Assembly (NCBI GenBank): GCA_027596945.1
Contig: JADGJH010000784.1
Location: 1-14,448 of the forward strand
Source: Physocladia obscura
Lineage: Eukaryota; Chytridiomycota; Chytridiomycetes; Chytridiales; Chytriomycetaceae
Reading direction: 5' to 3'
Length of the DNA stretch: 14,448 bases
The notes beneath the pieces are model-generated. The model had not been told where the DNA came from, ran no database searches, and was given only the letters and a program-made list of their open reading frames with translations. Both the position numbers and the translations under genes were made by a program. This document shows, one piece after another, positions 1 through 9,032 of the stretch (positions are counted from its first letter, which is position 1; each line of letters opens with the position of its first letter).

Positions 1-934
1 AATGGGCAAAAGCAGTGGCAACAGTTTGCAGGATATTCCTCATATTGACTTTATTTTCTGGGTATATTCTTTGCAGTCATTTCTTGATCATTCCAAAAAG
101 CACTTCAATTGGATTGAAAAAGGGGCAATATGCAGGTAAAAACAGTGGAATAATTCCCAGAGAACACAAGTACATGATAAATTGAGATGAACGGTGAATA
201 GAAGCGCCATCTAAGATCCATATTGAATGTTTGCCTGGATGTTTCGACACCTTTCCGGATTTCAGGGCAAAGTTGCGACAGCAATTGGCAAACTTAGATC
301 AGTCAAAAGTTCCTTCTGTAGACTCAAGGATTCCAGAATAACCTATAAATGTCACACGAGGTAACCTCAGGTACTCTCCCCAAATACAAAACCTCTTTCC
401 TTTCATTGCATATCCTCGGCGGTGTACAAGACCTCGATTGTCAAATGAGACTTTGTCTAAAAATACCAGATTGTAGCTTGTCCAGTCGAGGCTGTTTATC
501 TCATGCATGAACCTCATAACATCCATTTCTTTGATGTGAATTGCTTGCCATTCAAGAACTTTCCTTTGCATTCTGAAAGCATTCAATATGCTCCAGACTT
601 GAGTCAGACTGATAGATTGCTTCCAATGCAATTTGATTGCTTTCTGTGCTTCATCCAAGAAGGACAGTGGTTGTGCTTTGAAGTACTGTAGTATCCATTC
701 CTTGTGTGTGGCGGTGAATTTTCGAATAACAGTTGTTTGCTTGCGAGAAACACCTCCAGTTTCTTTGAACCGCCTGATCCAGATTCGAATAGTTTCAGGG
801 TGCTTCATATAGATCTTGGCAATTTCGGAGACTTGCTTGTGGTGAATGAAATAGTTATATAAGGCATGAATTTTTGTGTTTTCATGTGCATGTGTGTGGG
901 AAACAACATGTTGTAGGTCAACAGGCATGTTCAC
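1..934 (-). pseudogene. IS630/Tc1-mariner-type DDE transposase, broken by two stop codons, truncated by window edge
   Basis: The reading frame starts at an ATG at 934 and runs leftward off the window. The N-terminal part carries helix-turn-helix segments (about residues 34-60, with VSEIAKIYMKHPETIRIWIR), as expected of a transposase that binds terminal repeats. The catalytic triad is recognisable: Asp160 in LVFLDKVSFDNRG, a second Asp at 209-211 in WILDGASIH, and Glu at 104-106 in PAYCPFFNPIE. The last two are separated by 34 residues, the DD34E spacing of the IS630/Tc1/mariner superfamily. Two in-frame TGA codons interrupt the frame at 299-301 and 77-79, but the same frame stays recognisable as transposase on both sides, so these are point changes and not a gene end. 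Both could derive from CGA (Arg). The element is therefore probably a dead copy. Its left end is outside the window and I could not identify a terminal inverted repeat upstream of the start. Confidence 0.85.
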
Positions 935-1430
935 AGGGTTGCTGACTGTGTGCAGGGGTTGAGTTTGAGTTGAATAAACAATATTTGCTTATTTTGTAGC
1001 AGTGACATGCCTCCTGTGTTGGTGACATATCTCAGCTGGAATCTCCGCAGTGCTACTTTCTTGAAATCAGCTGGCAAAAATTTGTTACCAAAGCAGCAAT
1101 ACAAAGAAATGACAGCAGGGACACCTATTTTTTTTTTTAGTTATGATTGAGAGATCACTGGTTCAATCCCGAGTCAGGCCGTATTTTATCCAATCAAAAT
1201 AAATTTTAATATGTAGTTATTTTAAGTTTTAAATCTTATTATGTATCAAAATTTTTTTCTGATTTTAACTCTGCTAAGTATAGCGCGATTGGGTACAAAT
1301 TGAGAAAGTTAAAAATATATTATAATAAAATCATCAGTTCTGTTTTCTTTTAAAAGCATTTATTCTATTATAATAAATATTTATTTAAAAAAATGGGTAA
1401 AACGCTAGGTATATAGTTAGATGTTGCAGT
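935..1430. other. Non-coding stretch between the transposase remnant and the GC-richer island
   Basis: No open frame here looks like protein. The part next to the transposase start (935 to about 1130) has mixed composition and may still belong to the element, but no terminal repeat was found. It is followed by a run of T at 1128-1138, a tRNA-like B-box at 1160-1170, and a strongly AT-rich stretch from about 1190 to 1400. Confidence 0.5.
1137..1187 (+). other. tRNA-like fragment with an internal B-box
   Basis: GGTTCAATCCC at 1160-1170 matches the Pol III B-box consensus (GGTTCRANYCC) at every position, and a TTTT follows at 1184-1187. Upstream, TAGTTATGATTG resembles an A-box only weakly and lies about 10 nt away, too close for an intact tRNA. 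The T-stem around the B-box pairs poorly. It could be a decayed tRNA, the tail of a tRNA-derived SINE, or chance. No functional tRNA is claimed. Confidence 0.2.
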
Positions 1431-1700
1431 GTGACAGTTGGCACCACCGCCGATGACAAAATCCGATTGCCAATCGCCGCTGCCACTGTGCAGACACTGC
1501 ATGCACGTCAACAGCAACAACAGTGCAGAAGACAACAGCATCAGAGACAGCGGCAGCACCGACAAGTTCAATTTGATTCCCGACCACATGTTCTGCAACA
1601 ACTACGACAACAACAACGACCATCACAGCATGCGTTGGTGATGGGCGAACTCAATCACCGTTATCGTTGTTGTTGGACTAGGACAAAATTTCATTTCTGA
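1431..1700. other. GC-richer CAA/CAG-rich island with open frames on both strands
   Basis: This block is visibly richer in GC than its flanks and is rich in CAA, CAG and GAC triplets. It lacks stops in two forward frames and in reverse frames at the same time. One forward frame from ATG 1453 to the stop at 1639-1641 has a plausible protein composition (Asn/Asp/His-rich with several Cys); another gives a Gln/Arg-rich peptide. The reverse frames give hydrophobic or Val-rich peptides typical of read-through of (GTT)n. No family is recognisable, so I do not call a gene. It could be a decayed exon, a small unrecognised protein, or 5' regulatory sequence of the SDR gene starting at 1794. An inverted repeat lies inside it (1608-1675). 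Confidence 0.35.
1608..1675. repeat. Imperfect inverted repeat (12 bp plus 7 bp arms)
   Basis: The 12-mer at 1608-1619 (CAACAACAACGA) is perfectly complementary to 1664-1675 (TCGTTGTTGTTG). Directly inside it, 1620-1626 (CCATCAC) is complementary to 1638-1644 (GTGATGG) around an 11-nt loop. A 19-nt bulge sits on the right arm. Because the outer arms are triplet-repeat sequence, the pairing may be a by-product of simple repeats and not a selected hairpin. Confidence 0.5.
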
Positions 1701-1793
1701 AAACGATTGCGATATTTCCCGATTGCTTTTTTGTGCACCTCCTGAAATGACAGCAGCGCATAAAAAACAAAATCTTAATTTTCCTGAAAAATC

Positions 1794-2881
1794 ATGTCAT
1801 TCTTTTCATTATTTACTCAGACGTTTTCTTTTCCTACATGGTCTCCGAAAACGGGTCTTCCGAGTTTAGAAGGAAAAGTTGCCTTAATTACGGGCGCGTC
1901 GACTGGCTTGGGGAAAGCAACAGCTCTCAGTTTGGCCGAGAAGGTTTGAAATGTTGACACAATGATTTCAAAGATTATGACGTGTTTATCAGGGCGCGCA
2001 TGTTTTTTGCGTCGGACGCTCTCCCGAAAAAACTAAAGCTGCGATAGCCGACATTATCAGCAAGTGTGGAAACTCAAAAGTGGAATTTCTTCAAGCCGAT
2101 TTGATGGACTTGGCGTCCGTTGAATCTGCAGCCAACACTTTCTTAGCCCGCAATCTTCCACTGCATATCCTTGTAAACAACGCCGGTATCATGTTTTCTC
2201 CATGGGCCCTCTCCAATCAAGGCATTGAGTCTCAATTCGCTACCAACCATTTTGCCCACGTTGTTTTGACGTCAAAACTGATGCCGGTTTTGGAAAAGTC
2301 GCAACCTTCGAGAATCGTTGTCTTGTCTAGTATTGGACACATCATTGCGATTCCCTTTCAGTATGGCATTAAATATCCTTTGACGTGGGAAGAGTCACAA
2401 TATGATGCTAGTACTCGATATGGTGAGACGAAACTTGCGAACCTCCATTTTGCGAGAGAACTTCAGGCACGGATTGATGAGAAACATGGTGCTGATTCCA
2501 AAATCTTTGTATGTCGCTTTTGTTTTATTTAATGTATTATTTATTAAATAAAAGAAAAAATTTTCTCTGCATGTTTAGGTTAACACCATTCATCCAGGTA
2601 TGGTTGCGACAGAACTCACGCGTTCCATGAATTCAATTGCTGCAGCAATCTACAGTTTTGTATCTATATCGCAAGAAAAGGGTGCATTGACTCAGACTTT
2701 TGTTGCTGGTTCTGAAGAAATTGAAAAGCAGAATTTGAAGGCGAAATACTTTGTTCCGTATTGCCAAGTCGCGGAACCAAGCGCGGCAGCAAAAGATAAA
2801 GTGGAATCTACAAAAACTTGGGAATGGACTGAAAATATTTTGAAGCAACAGTACAAATCTGATTGGAGGTTTGAATTGTGA
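1794..2881 (+). CDS. Short-chain dehydrogenase/reductase (retinol-dehydrogenase/WWOX-like), three exons
   Basis: Exons 1794-1943, 1993-2508 and 2579-2881 (introns of 49 and 70 nt, both phase 0) give 322 residues, the normal size for this SDR group. The Rossmann motif TGASTGLG is at residues 33-40, and VGRSPEK follows the second strand, where a basic residue favours NADP(H). NNAG is at 112-115, and the catalytic tetrad is visible: Asn135 (TNHF), Ser162/163 (VLSSIGH), Tyr193 and Lys197 (YGETK). The HPGMVATEL segment after the active site is typical of the family. It should catalyse an NAD(P)-dependent carbonyl/alcohol interconversion; the substrate cannot be deduced. The N-terminus is hydrophobic (SFFSLFTQTFSF) and could associate with a membrane. 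I chose ATG 1794 because it gives a standard length before the glycine motif. The gene converges on the FAN1 gene, with 53 bp between the stops. Confidence 0.88.
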
Positions 2882-2922
2882 TTAACATGGGTTTTTAAAT
2901 ACATCTTTACTAGGCATAAATT

Positions 2923-2928
2923 TTTATT
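2923..2928 (-). terminator. Likely FAN1 polyadenylation signal
   Basis: AATAAA on the minus strand lies 6 nt past the FAN1 stop codon (2935-2937). It sits in the 53-bp gap shared with the convergent SDR gene, so the two transcripts probably overlap at their 3' ends. The very short distance implies a minimal 3' UTR. Confidence 0.45.
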
Positions 2929-2934
2929 ACACAT

Positions 2935-5390
2935 TTATTTTTTTTCTCTCTTATTGCTGGTATTCTGGATTTTACCAGTAATCCGCTTTTTTTTATCAAT
3001 ATGGACTTGAAACAATTCGACAGTCACCCCACATCGGACAAGCAGATCAATCCACATCATTTGAGAATGCGACAAATGATCTCCTTCTCCTTTAACTTCA
3101 ACAAGACATACCTCCCCGGATTCCAAATTTCCATTGAGTTCACAATTCTCACCAACAAGCGTCGATGTTGTTGCCGATATTGCCGGTAATGTAGCGGGCT
3201 TCCAGACGCATAGGTCAGGAACTCCGCCACCGTGTGCATTATATGACTCAATAAATGCTTTACAAATCTGAGCAATCTGAACGCCGCTAAAACAAGATGC
3301 AATCTGCAACAAATCTTGTCTCGAAAAACGATTCCATTGAACACCACGACATTGTGTTGCATTTTCTCGATGCATTGCGTCCACAGTTTCAATAATTTGC
3401 ACGTGCCGTTTTTCTTGAGTTTTTGGATTTTCATTCATTAAATCACTGTGGCATTTCTCATCTTCAATTTCACACAAACGTGCGTCAATAGAGGATTTTC
3501 GAGCACCATAGAAAAATTCAGTCGCAAAATCCAATGGCGCTGCTTGGAATGGTGAAGTAAAAACACCAAGAACCGTATCATCAAATATAATATCCCAAAA
3601 CAAAAGCCCAAACAGAGTGGTAATAACACTGCTTTCAGAATGCACACCATATGGAAATCCAAGATTCGCGTACTCATGCAATGCGAGAGTTTCTACATGT
3701 ACAGATTCAAGAGTGTTTGGACACATATACAATGCTTTATGGCCAGTTGAGCTGAATGTCTTTTCAGCATACATAGTTCGTGTTTTAATTTTTTTGAGAC
3801 TTTGCAAGCATGTCGAAGTCGATATTATTTGTTCTTGCCGGTGCGGGAGTTTTGATGATATTTTGATGACACGAGTTTCGATTTCATGACGTTTACCAAA
3901 CTCGACAGAATCATCACCAAGAGCTTTACAACCAAGGTTGTATGCTTCAACCGTTTTTTTATTGCGAATTAGAAGTTTCATGTAGTTATCATACAGATCA
4001 CCACGCTTATGTTTTAATCCAAACATTTTGCAGTCAAGAAGTTTTTGAAACAATGACGCAGCTTCATTGTCCATATTACGTTTCATATACAGCAAAGCAA
4101 TTATTCGAAGAATTGATGCGGATTTCATCCCAGCCGTAAAAGACGCAAGCCACGGAATTCCAGAAATGTGGCCCTCGTTGGAATAATTTTTGATCCAATG
4201 CTCAAAGGTAGACACACAGGTAATACCCAGTGAAATCACTTCAATTTCGATCTCGTTTCTTTCATTTTGAGGCGTTGATGCTGAAATTTTCTATATTTGT
4301 GCATGTAGTTTCTTAGGCAATTTTCGAAAGTACAATTAGCACCAACCGATAATCTGGAATCAATTTCATGTCGAACTTTAAGCATTTCGACATATTGGAT
4401 CAAATCATCGCGCGTAGGCCAAGTAATCGAGACGCGATTGATGGCGTAAGTGTTGAAAGATAGTCGCTGAGCATTTGATCTGAGGTTTGTTCGAATATGT
4501 GGCAAAAAAGGGTTTTCAGGCCACACAGTCTCTCTGTTGTAGACAATAAACAGCCGATGGAAGCATTCGACAACATGAGATGGTATAAAAAAACAGGGAC
4601 CAAGGAGGGATCTGATGTGCTCAACAAGAGCAGTGAAAGGATTTTTTAAATCTTTACCAAACGGTTTGATAGATGTAATTTCGTCTGCAAATGCACCAAT
4701 TGCTGAACGTAGTTTCGGCGTTGAAAGGGACGATGGAGATTTAATTTTACATCGAATTGCAACAGTAAGGAGAATTCTGCGAGAAAGGAGATCAAGCATT
4801 TCGTTTAGCGACAATGAAAATTCCACACTTCTGTCAATAAGGTTGATATTTGCAAGGCTGGGGAGTGCAGCACGTGTTGAGGCCGTAACACGTTCCTCGC
4901 GCTCGACTTTATGTGTACGCAACATTAGTCGTATGAATACCGTTCCTAGTTCCTGTTTTCCGTGCATATGCTCTTCCTGTTTATCTTCTTGCTGATTGTG
5001 CTCATTTTTATGTTCGTGGCCATCACCGCGTTCGGTAACTACCAATTGTTTGTGTTCGGACAAGACTGGTTCTGAATTGAGCAGACTCACAAAGGAGGAC
5101 AAAATTGCTTTGTCTTGCGCATCGAGCAAATGCGATTCATCCAAACGTACGGCATCAATTACTGCACGCCACTGCTGTCCGTACGAGAGGAGCTTTGTGT
5201 GGTCGTTGAGCTCATCTGTTTCTTCCACTTCATCTTTATCGTCCTGTCGAATCTGTGCATTGCGGATTTTGCTCCCAGCTTCTTCTGTCGATTCACTGCT
5301 TTCGAAATTATTGCTATGGGGTCCGCAGTTTCTTTCGTAGTCTTTCTGCTCCGGTCGCCCAAAGAAACTGCGAATATCGTGATTCTTCAT
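2935..5390 (-). CDS. FAN1: FAN1, Fanconi-associated structure-specific nuclease (VRR-NUC), two exons
   Basis: FAN1 cuts 5' flaps and interstrand crosslinks in nuclear DNA repair. Exon 1 is 5390-4334; exon 2 is 4280-2935. The inferred 53-nt intron (GTACTT...TTTCAG, phase 1) resolves an otherwise abrupt frame change and gives 800 residues. Visible parts are a SAP-like region (about 190-245) followed by SLLGPCFF, a TPR-like helical region (about 395-490, including WLASFTAG), the family block GVHSESSVITTLFGLLFWDI with Glu568, then WNRFSRQDLLQIA and a VRR-NUC core with GVPDL (Asp708) and EVKG (Glu747, Lys749). Human FAN1 has a UBZ zinc finger near the N-terminus; none is seen here. Instead the protein begins MKNHDIRSFFGRP, resembling a PIP box with Asn in the Gln position. 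A His/Glu/Gln-rich insert lies at about 120-147. In-frame ATGs also occur at 5462 and 5498; 5390 is preferred because PIP-like motifs often sit at the very N-terminus. The intron boundary is by eye; a donor 9 nt upstream (GTGCTA) also works. Confidence 0.87.
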
Positions 5391-5398
5391 CGTCAAAA
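5391..5398. promoter_or_regulatory. 8-bp gap between divergent start codons of FAN1 and the RCC1-fusion gene
   Basis: The preferred FAN1 ATG occupies 5388-5390 on the minus strand and the ATG of the rightward gene is at 5399-5401, so only eight bases separate them. Each promoter and 5' UTR must then lie within the other gene's transcribed or coding region, or one start codon is misassigned. I see no TATA-like or other specific element in the gap itself. Confidence 0.5.
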
Positions 5399-8300
5399 AT
5401 GACAAATCCCACAAATCCAGCGACAGCAGCAACAACTTGGGCCCAGTTTCTTGCAAATGCATCCAGTGTAGATATCGACGCTGATCGATTTGCCGCATTT
5501 AATCCCAGTTCTGCATCAGATATACTCAACACCAATATCGACAACAGTAATCCTGAGTTGATTTCCGATTCGGCAAACAAACGCCAGCGTCGCGCAACGG
5601 CAACAAAACTATCACAGCTGCTTTCGCAACGGCGTCAATCTGCTTCGGATATTGATTGGGATAAAGCTTTCAAAGGTTTGAGTTATACATGAAGTGGAGA
5701 CAATGGACAAACAAATTCAATTCAGATGTCACGCCACCAACACTGATCCCATTTGAGGCTCAAACACTTCGAATTAGTGAATGGGAGTTTCACCAAGCTG
5801 CTGAAAATTCCACAACTAACAACTTAGAGATATCTGTGAATGTCCAGCCAGCATCCCCGTGGCCAGCTTTGGAATCAATTGTAAATATAGCGCCACAAAA
5901 TAAAATCAAAAAGAGTACGAATACATAAAAATCTGTTTTTGTTTTGTTCAGGTCTACTGCTCGCTGTTTTTTTTTTCCAGAAATTGTCAAAAAATGATGA
6001 AAGAGAAAAGACGAGTGTCAGAAATACCAACTCTCTTGTTTGAGAACGGTCGCCATGCTCAAAAATTAAAAGTTTCCGACTTTCAGGTATTAAAAATTCT
6101 TGACACCACAAAAGTTTATGTTTTGCAAATTTTTTCAATCAAAAAGTATTAATAATTACAAATAGTCAAAAAACTATGTGAAATCAAGTTTAGTTCAAAA
6201 GCATTTGGACTTATATCGTCCAAAATGTTTAAACTCGGTGCCTATCATAATTTCTATTCCGCAGAATTCAACAGCAAATTTGAAGGATTCAACGAAAGAA
6301 TTCCCGAAGAAAAAAAAGACGTATGCAGCCAGAATGTCAAAAAAATCGGCTTCGCTGGAAAAATTAACTACCAAGGAGAAACCAAAGACAGACTATTTTC
6401 TTGAAAATTGGGGTGTTAAATTTTGGGATCCTAGTCTTAATCTGTCATTGAGTGAATTTAGTCTTGATTCTTTTAAGTCAACGGACATTAAAAATCAAGC
6501 AAAAGCATCATCAAAAAGTTATCAACAAGAATTAACTTCATTTAAAAATTTCTCCACTGAGTTTCACTCGCATAAATTTGACTTCAATGTTATCCCTAAA
6601 CCATGTATTGCAAATGCCCAAGTAGCCATTATCACATTTTACCACTATAATTTTCTAATATGTCTAACTTTAGACACAGCCTAGTTTCAGCTTGTTTCAA
6701 AGCTTTCCAAGCGCTTTGTCAGAAATTAATTCCTGTCGAAACGAGAAAGAAACTTGCGAAAGTTTGAGTGCCTACAGCTCCAGTGAACAACATAAAGATG
6801 CAAAAATTACGTCCATATCTGAATTCAAGGAAGGAATTCAGCTGGAAACTCAGTTGACAAAGTATTCAAACGACAGTGATTATTATAATTCGGAAATCAC
6901 CCAAAGTGAAAGACCGTATCCACCTTCTCTGTTAGTAGTATCTGCTAATGAACAAACATCAGAAACGCAAACTTACTCAGAATCATCAAAGATTGATAAT
7001 AGCACAGGCAATAACGGAGTTTTGACCAGTCAAAAAATTTCTAATAACTTAACAAAAGAATTTTGGGTCTCAACTGGAGCTAAAAAATCAGAAGAGTCAT
7101 CGTCTGAACAAATATCTTTATTGAAAAAAAAGACACAAACTTCAAACACAAACATGGTTCCGATAAAAAAAATAAAATCATCAACACTATTGCAGTCAAA
7201 TTCTCCATCAAATTTTCATCTTGATAAATTTGAGAATACTACGAGAACTTTTGAAAAAGACAGAAAAGTCAATCATCACATTGATGGAAACTTGAAAACG
7301 CAGAATCAATTTCAATTGCCGCAAACGCCAAAGACCCAACCGTTAAGCTTTTCGCTGATTGATGTCAACCGTGGCTCTTCTATAAAAGCATCTGAAATTT
7401 TGACTGAGAGCGGAAGAAAAGATGAACAAAAAAGCACAAGCACATTCAAATTCAGTTCTATGTCAAGCTTTGATAAAAAAGATATTGTTGTTCCTGAGAT
7501 GGAGAAAAATATTCAAATATCTTTTTCAAGTTCAAAATCATCTCTGATGTCTCAAAATTGCGTAATTGAAGATATAATTTTGCCTGCGGAATCAATGAAA
7601 TTCCAACAAATTCATCAAAAATCCATGTTTGGTATGAAATCTTCCACAAATTCGTTCGACAGCCAAAAATCTCAATCCGGAGTTACAAGCTATTTATCAA
7701 ATTCAGTTGACACAAATGCAAACTTTGAATCTATAAAAAATTTTATGTCAGACAATTCCACATCTTCGGAACAGATACCACAAGTTGAAATGAAAATATC
7801 TCAGGAGAAGGTCTTTTTAGACAGACAAGACTCAAGTAAACCGGAAAAATCTCTTACTATTCCAAAATCCCCACCCAAGTTGGTTGAATCTTTTATTGAA
7901 AAAATGGATCAATTGACAACCCGTCATTCTGTTTCTGTAACTTCGGTGTCTGTTCAAAACAATTTGAAAAAAAAGGCTTTTTCATCATCAAATATACCAG
8001 GTCCGGTGATTCCAACATTTACGCAGTATCTTTCAGCACAACAACATTCTCGTGCTTCTACTTCCAGTTCAACAGAAATAATGAGTACAAATTTGGTTGC
8101 AGATAAAATGGACTCGAGTGAAGATAGTCTCTCCAATTCTGTTGAAGAATTTGTTGAAGATTTGAAGAAATCTAAGACACCATTACATGTTATTAGCAGC
8201 AGCGGAAATAGTCGCCGTTCATCCACATCTTTTCAAAGATCCATGTCAGCAGACTTTGTTCCTGAAACAATATTTGAAGAAAAGTTAACCTCTTGCCAAA

Positions 8301-8975
8301 ATGAGGAAATGGAATACCCGTCTGTAAAAATGTCAACAAACTTGCTGATAAAGCATGTGATCCCAAAAAATGAGTTGCAAACGGATGAAGCAATCGCTGT
8401 GAATAATTTTGTTTCGCATTATCTTCGCAGAAAAAATTCTCGCAAAAATTTGCTTAAGACTGATTGGCGACCAAACACCTTGAAAACAAATTCTTCTCAA
8501 AATTCCATAGATCCGCAAAAAATCCAGTTACAAGAATCACCAAAGCAGAAGTCAAATAAAATTGAAGAATCAACATGGAAACCAAATTCAAGTTTCGGTT
8601 TAGCATCTGTTGAGAACCAAATTTCTCATGATATTCTGCAAGTAAATGAACAACGGAAGCGAAACCAACAATGTCAACAAGAGGAAAAGAAAGAAAAGAC
8701 AGAATTTTTGGGCACTTATGAAACTTTCAACAACTCCTATAAAGATTTTTCAGCGCAACTTACAAGCTTACGAAGCGGTAATCGAAATCTCAAAAAACTA
8801 GCGATACACGCAGAAACGAGTGTGGATGAGATGACATCTGGGCTTTCTCAGCTACGTAGAGAAAATCACGCCTTATATGTGCATTTAAACCGGACAGCAC
8901 AAGTCATTGAATGTATGAAACAGAGAGCCAGTGTTCTCAAAACAGTTGCAAAAGATAAAATAAGCCCAAATCCAG
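5399..8975 (+). CDS. Large Ser/Thr/Lys/Asn-rich, mostly disordered protein; N-terminal part of an apparent RCC1 fusion
   Basis: I recognise no family in this part. The proposed exons are 5399-5675, 5726-5880, 5952-6086, 6166-6621 and 6674-8975, about 1,108 residues. Supported introns are 5676-5725 (GTTTGA...TTCAG, phase 1) and 6622-6673 (GTAGCC...CTAACTTTAG, phase 0). The interval 5881-6165 is ambiguous: one model uses a single exon 5952-6086; another uses the strong pyrimidine tract ending at 5980 and two smaller exons. Composition is dominated by Ser, Thr, Lys, Asn and Gln with no globular domain, a basic KRQRR near residue 61, and clusters such as NSRRSSTSFQRSMS that look phosphorylatable. 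The only ordered-looking part is about residues 1017-1103, a helical, heptad-like segment including SQLRRENHALYVHLNRT. The open frame then meets a good intron (8976-9032, branch CATAACTAAC, acceptor TTTTCAG) that joins it in frame to the RCC1 exons. It could instead be a separate gene ending at the in-frame TAA at 8990-8992. Confidence 0.65.
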
Positions 8976-9032
8976 GTCTTGAGTGGCACTAAAATTAACA
9001 TCTGCATAACTAACTTCTTTTTTTATTTTCAG

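Noticed and set aside
503..691. Plus-strand open frame opposite the transposase.
   Set aside because: It is the antisense shadow of the transposase frame and has no recognisable features.
1417..1626. Minus-strand Val-rich open frame (about eight Val in a row).
   Set aside because: It comes from translating (GTT/GTC)n simple sequence and has no start context or family resemblance.
4236..4280. A frameshift mutation making FAN1 a pseudogene (two frames overlapping at 4236-4239).
   Set aside because: A 53-nt GT-AG intron (4281-4333), matching the size of other introns in the window, joins the two frames exactly and gives an intact 800-residue protein.
4615..5340. Two adjacent plus-strand open frames (4615-4995 and 4996-5340).
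   Set aside because: They lie opposite FAN1 exon 1, which has clear homology; their Ser/Arg/Leu-rich content reflects antisense of Glu/Asp-rich codons.
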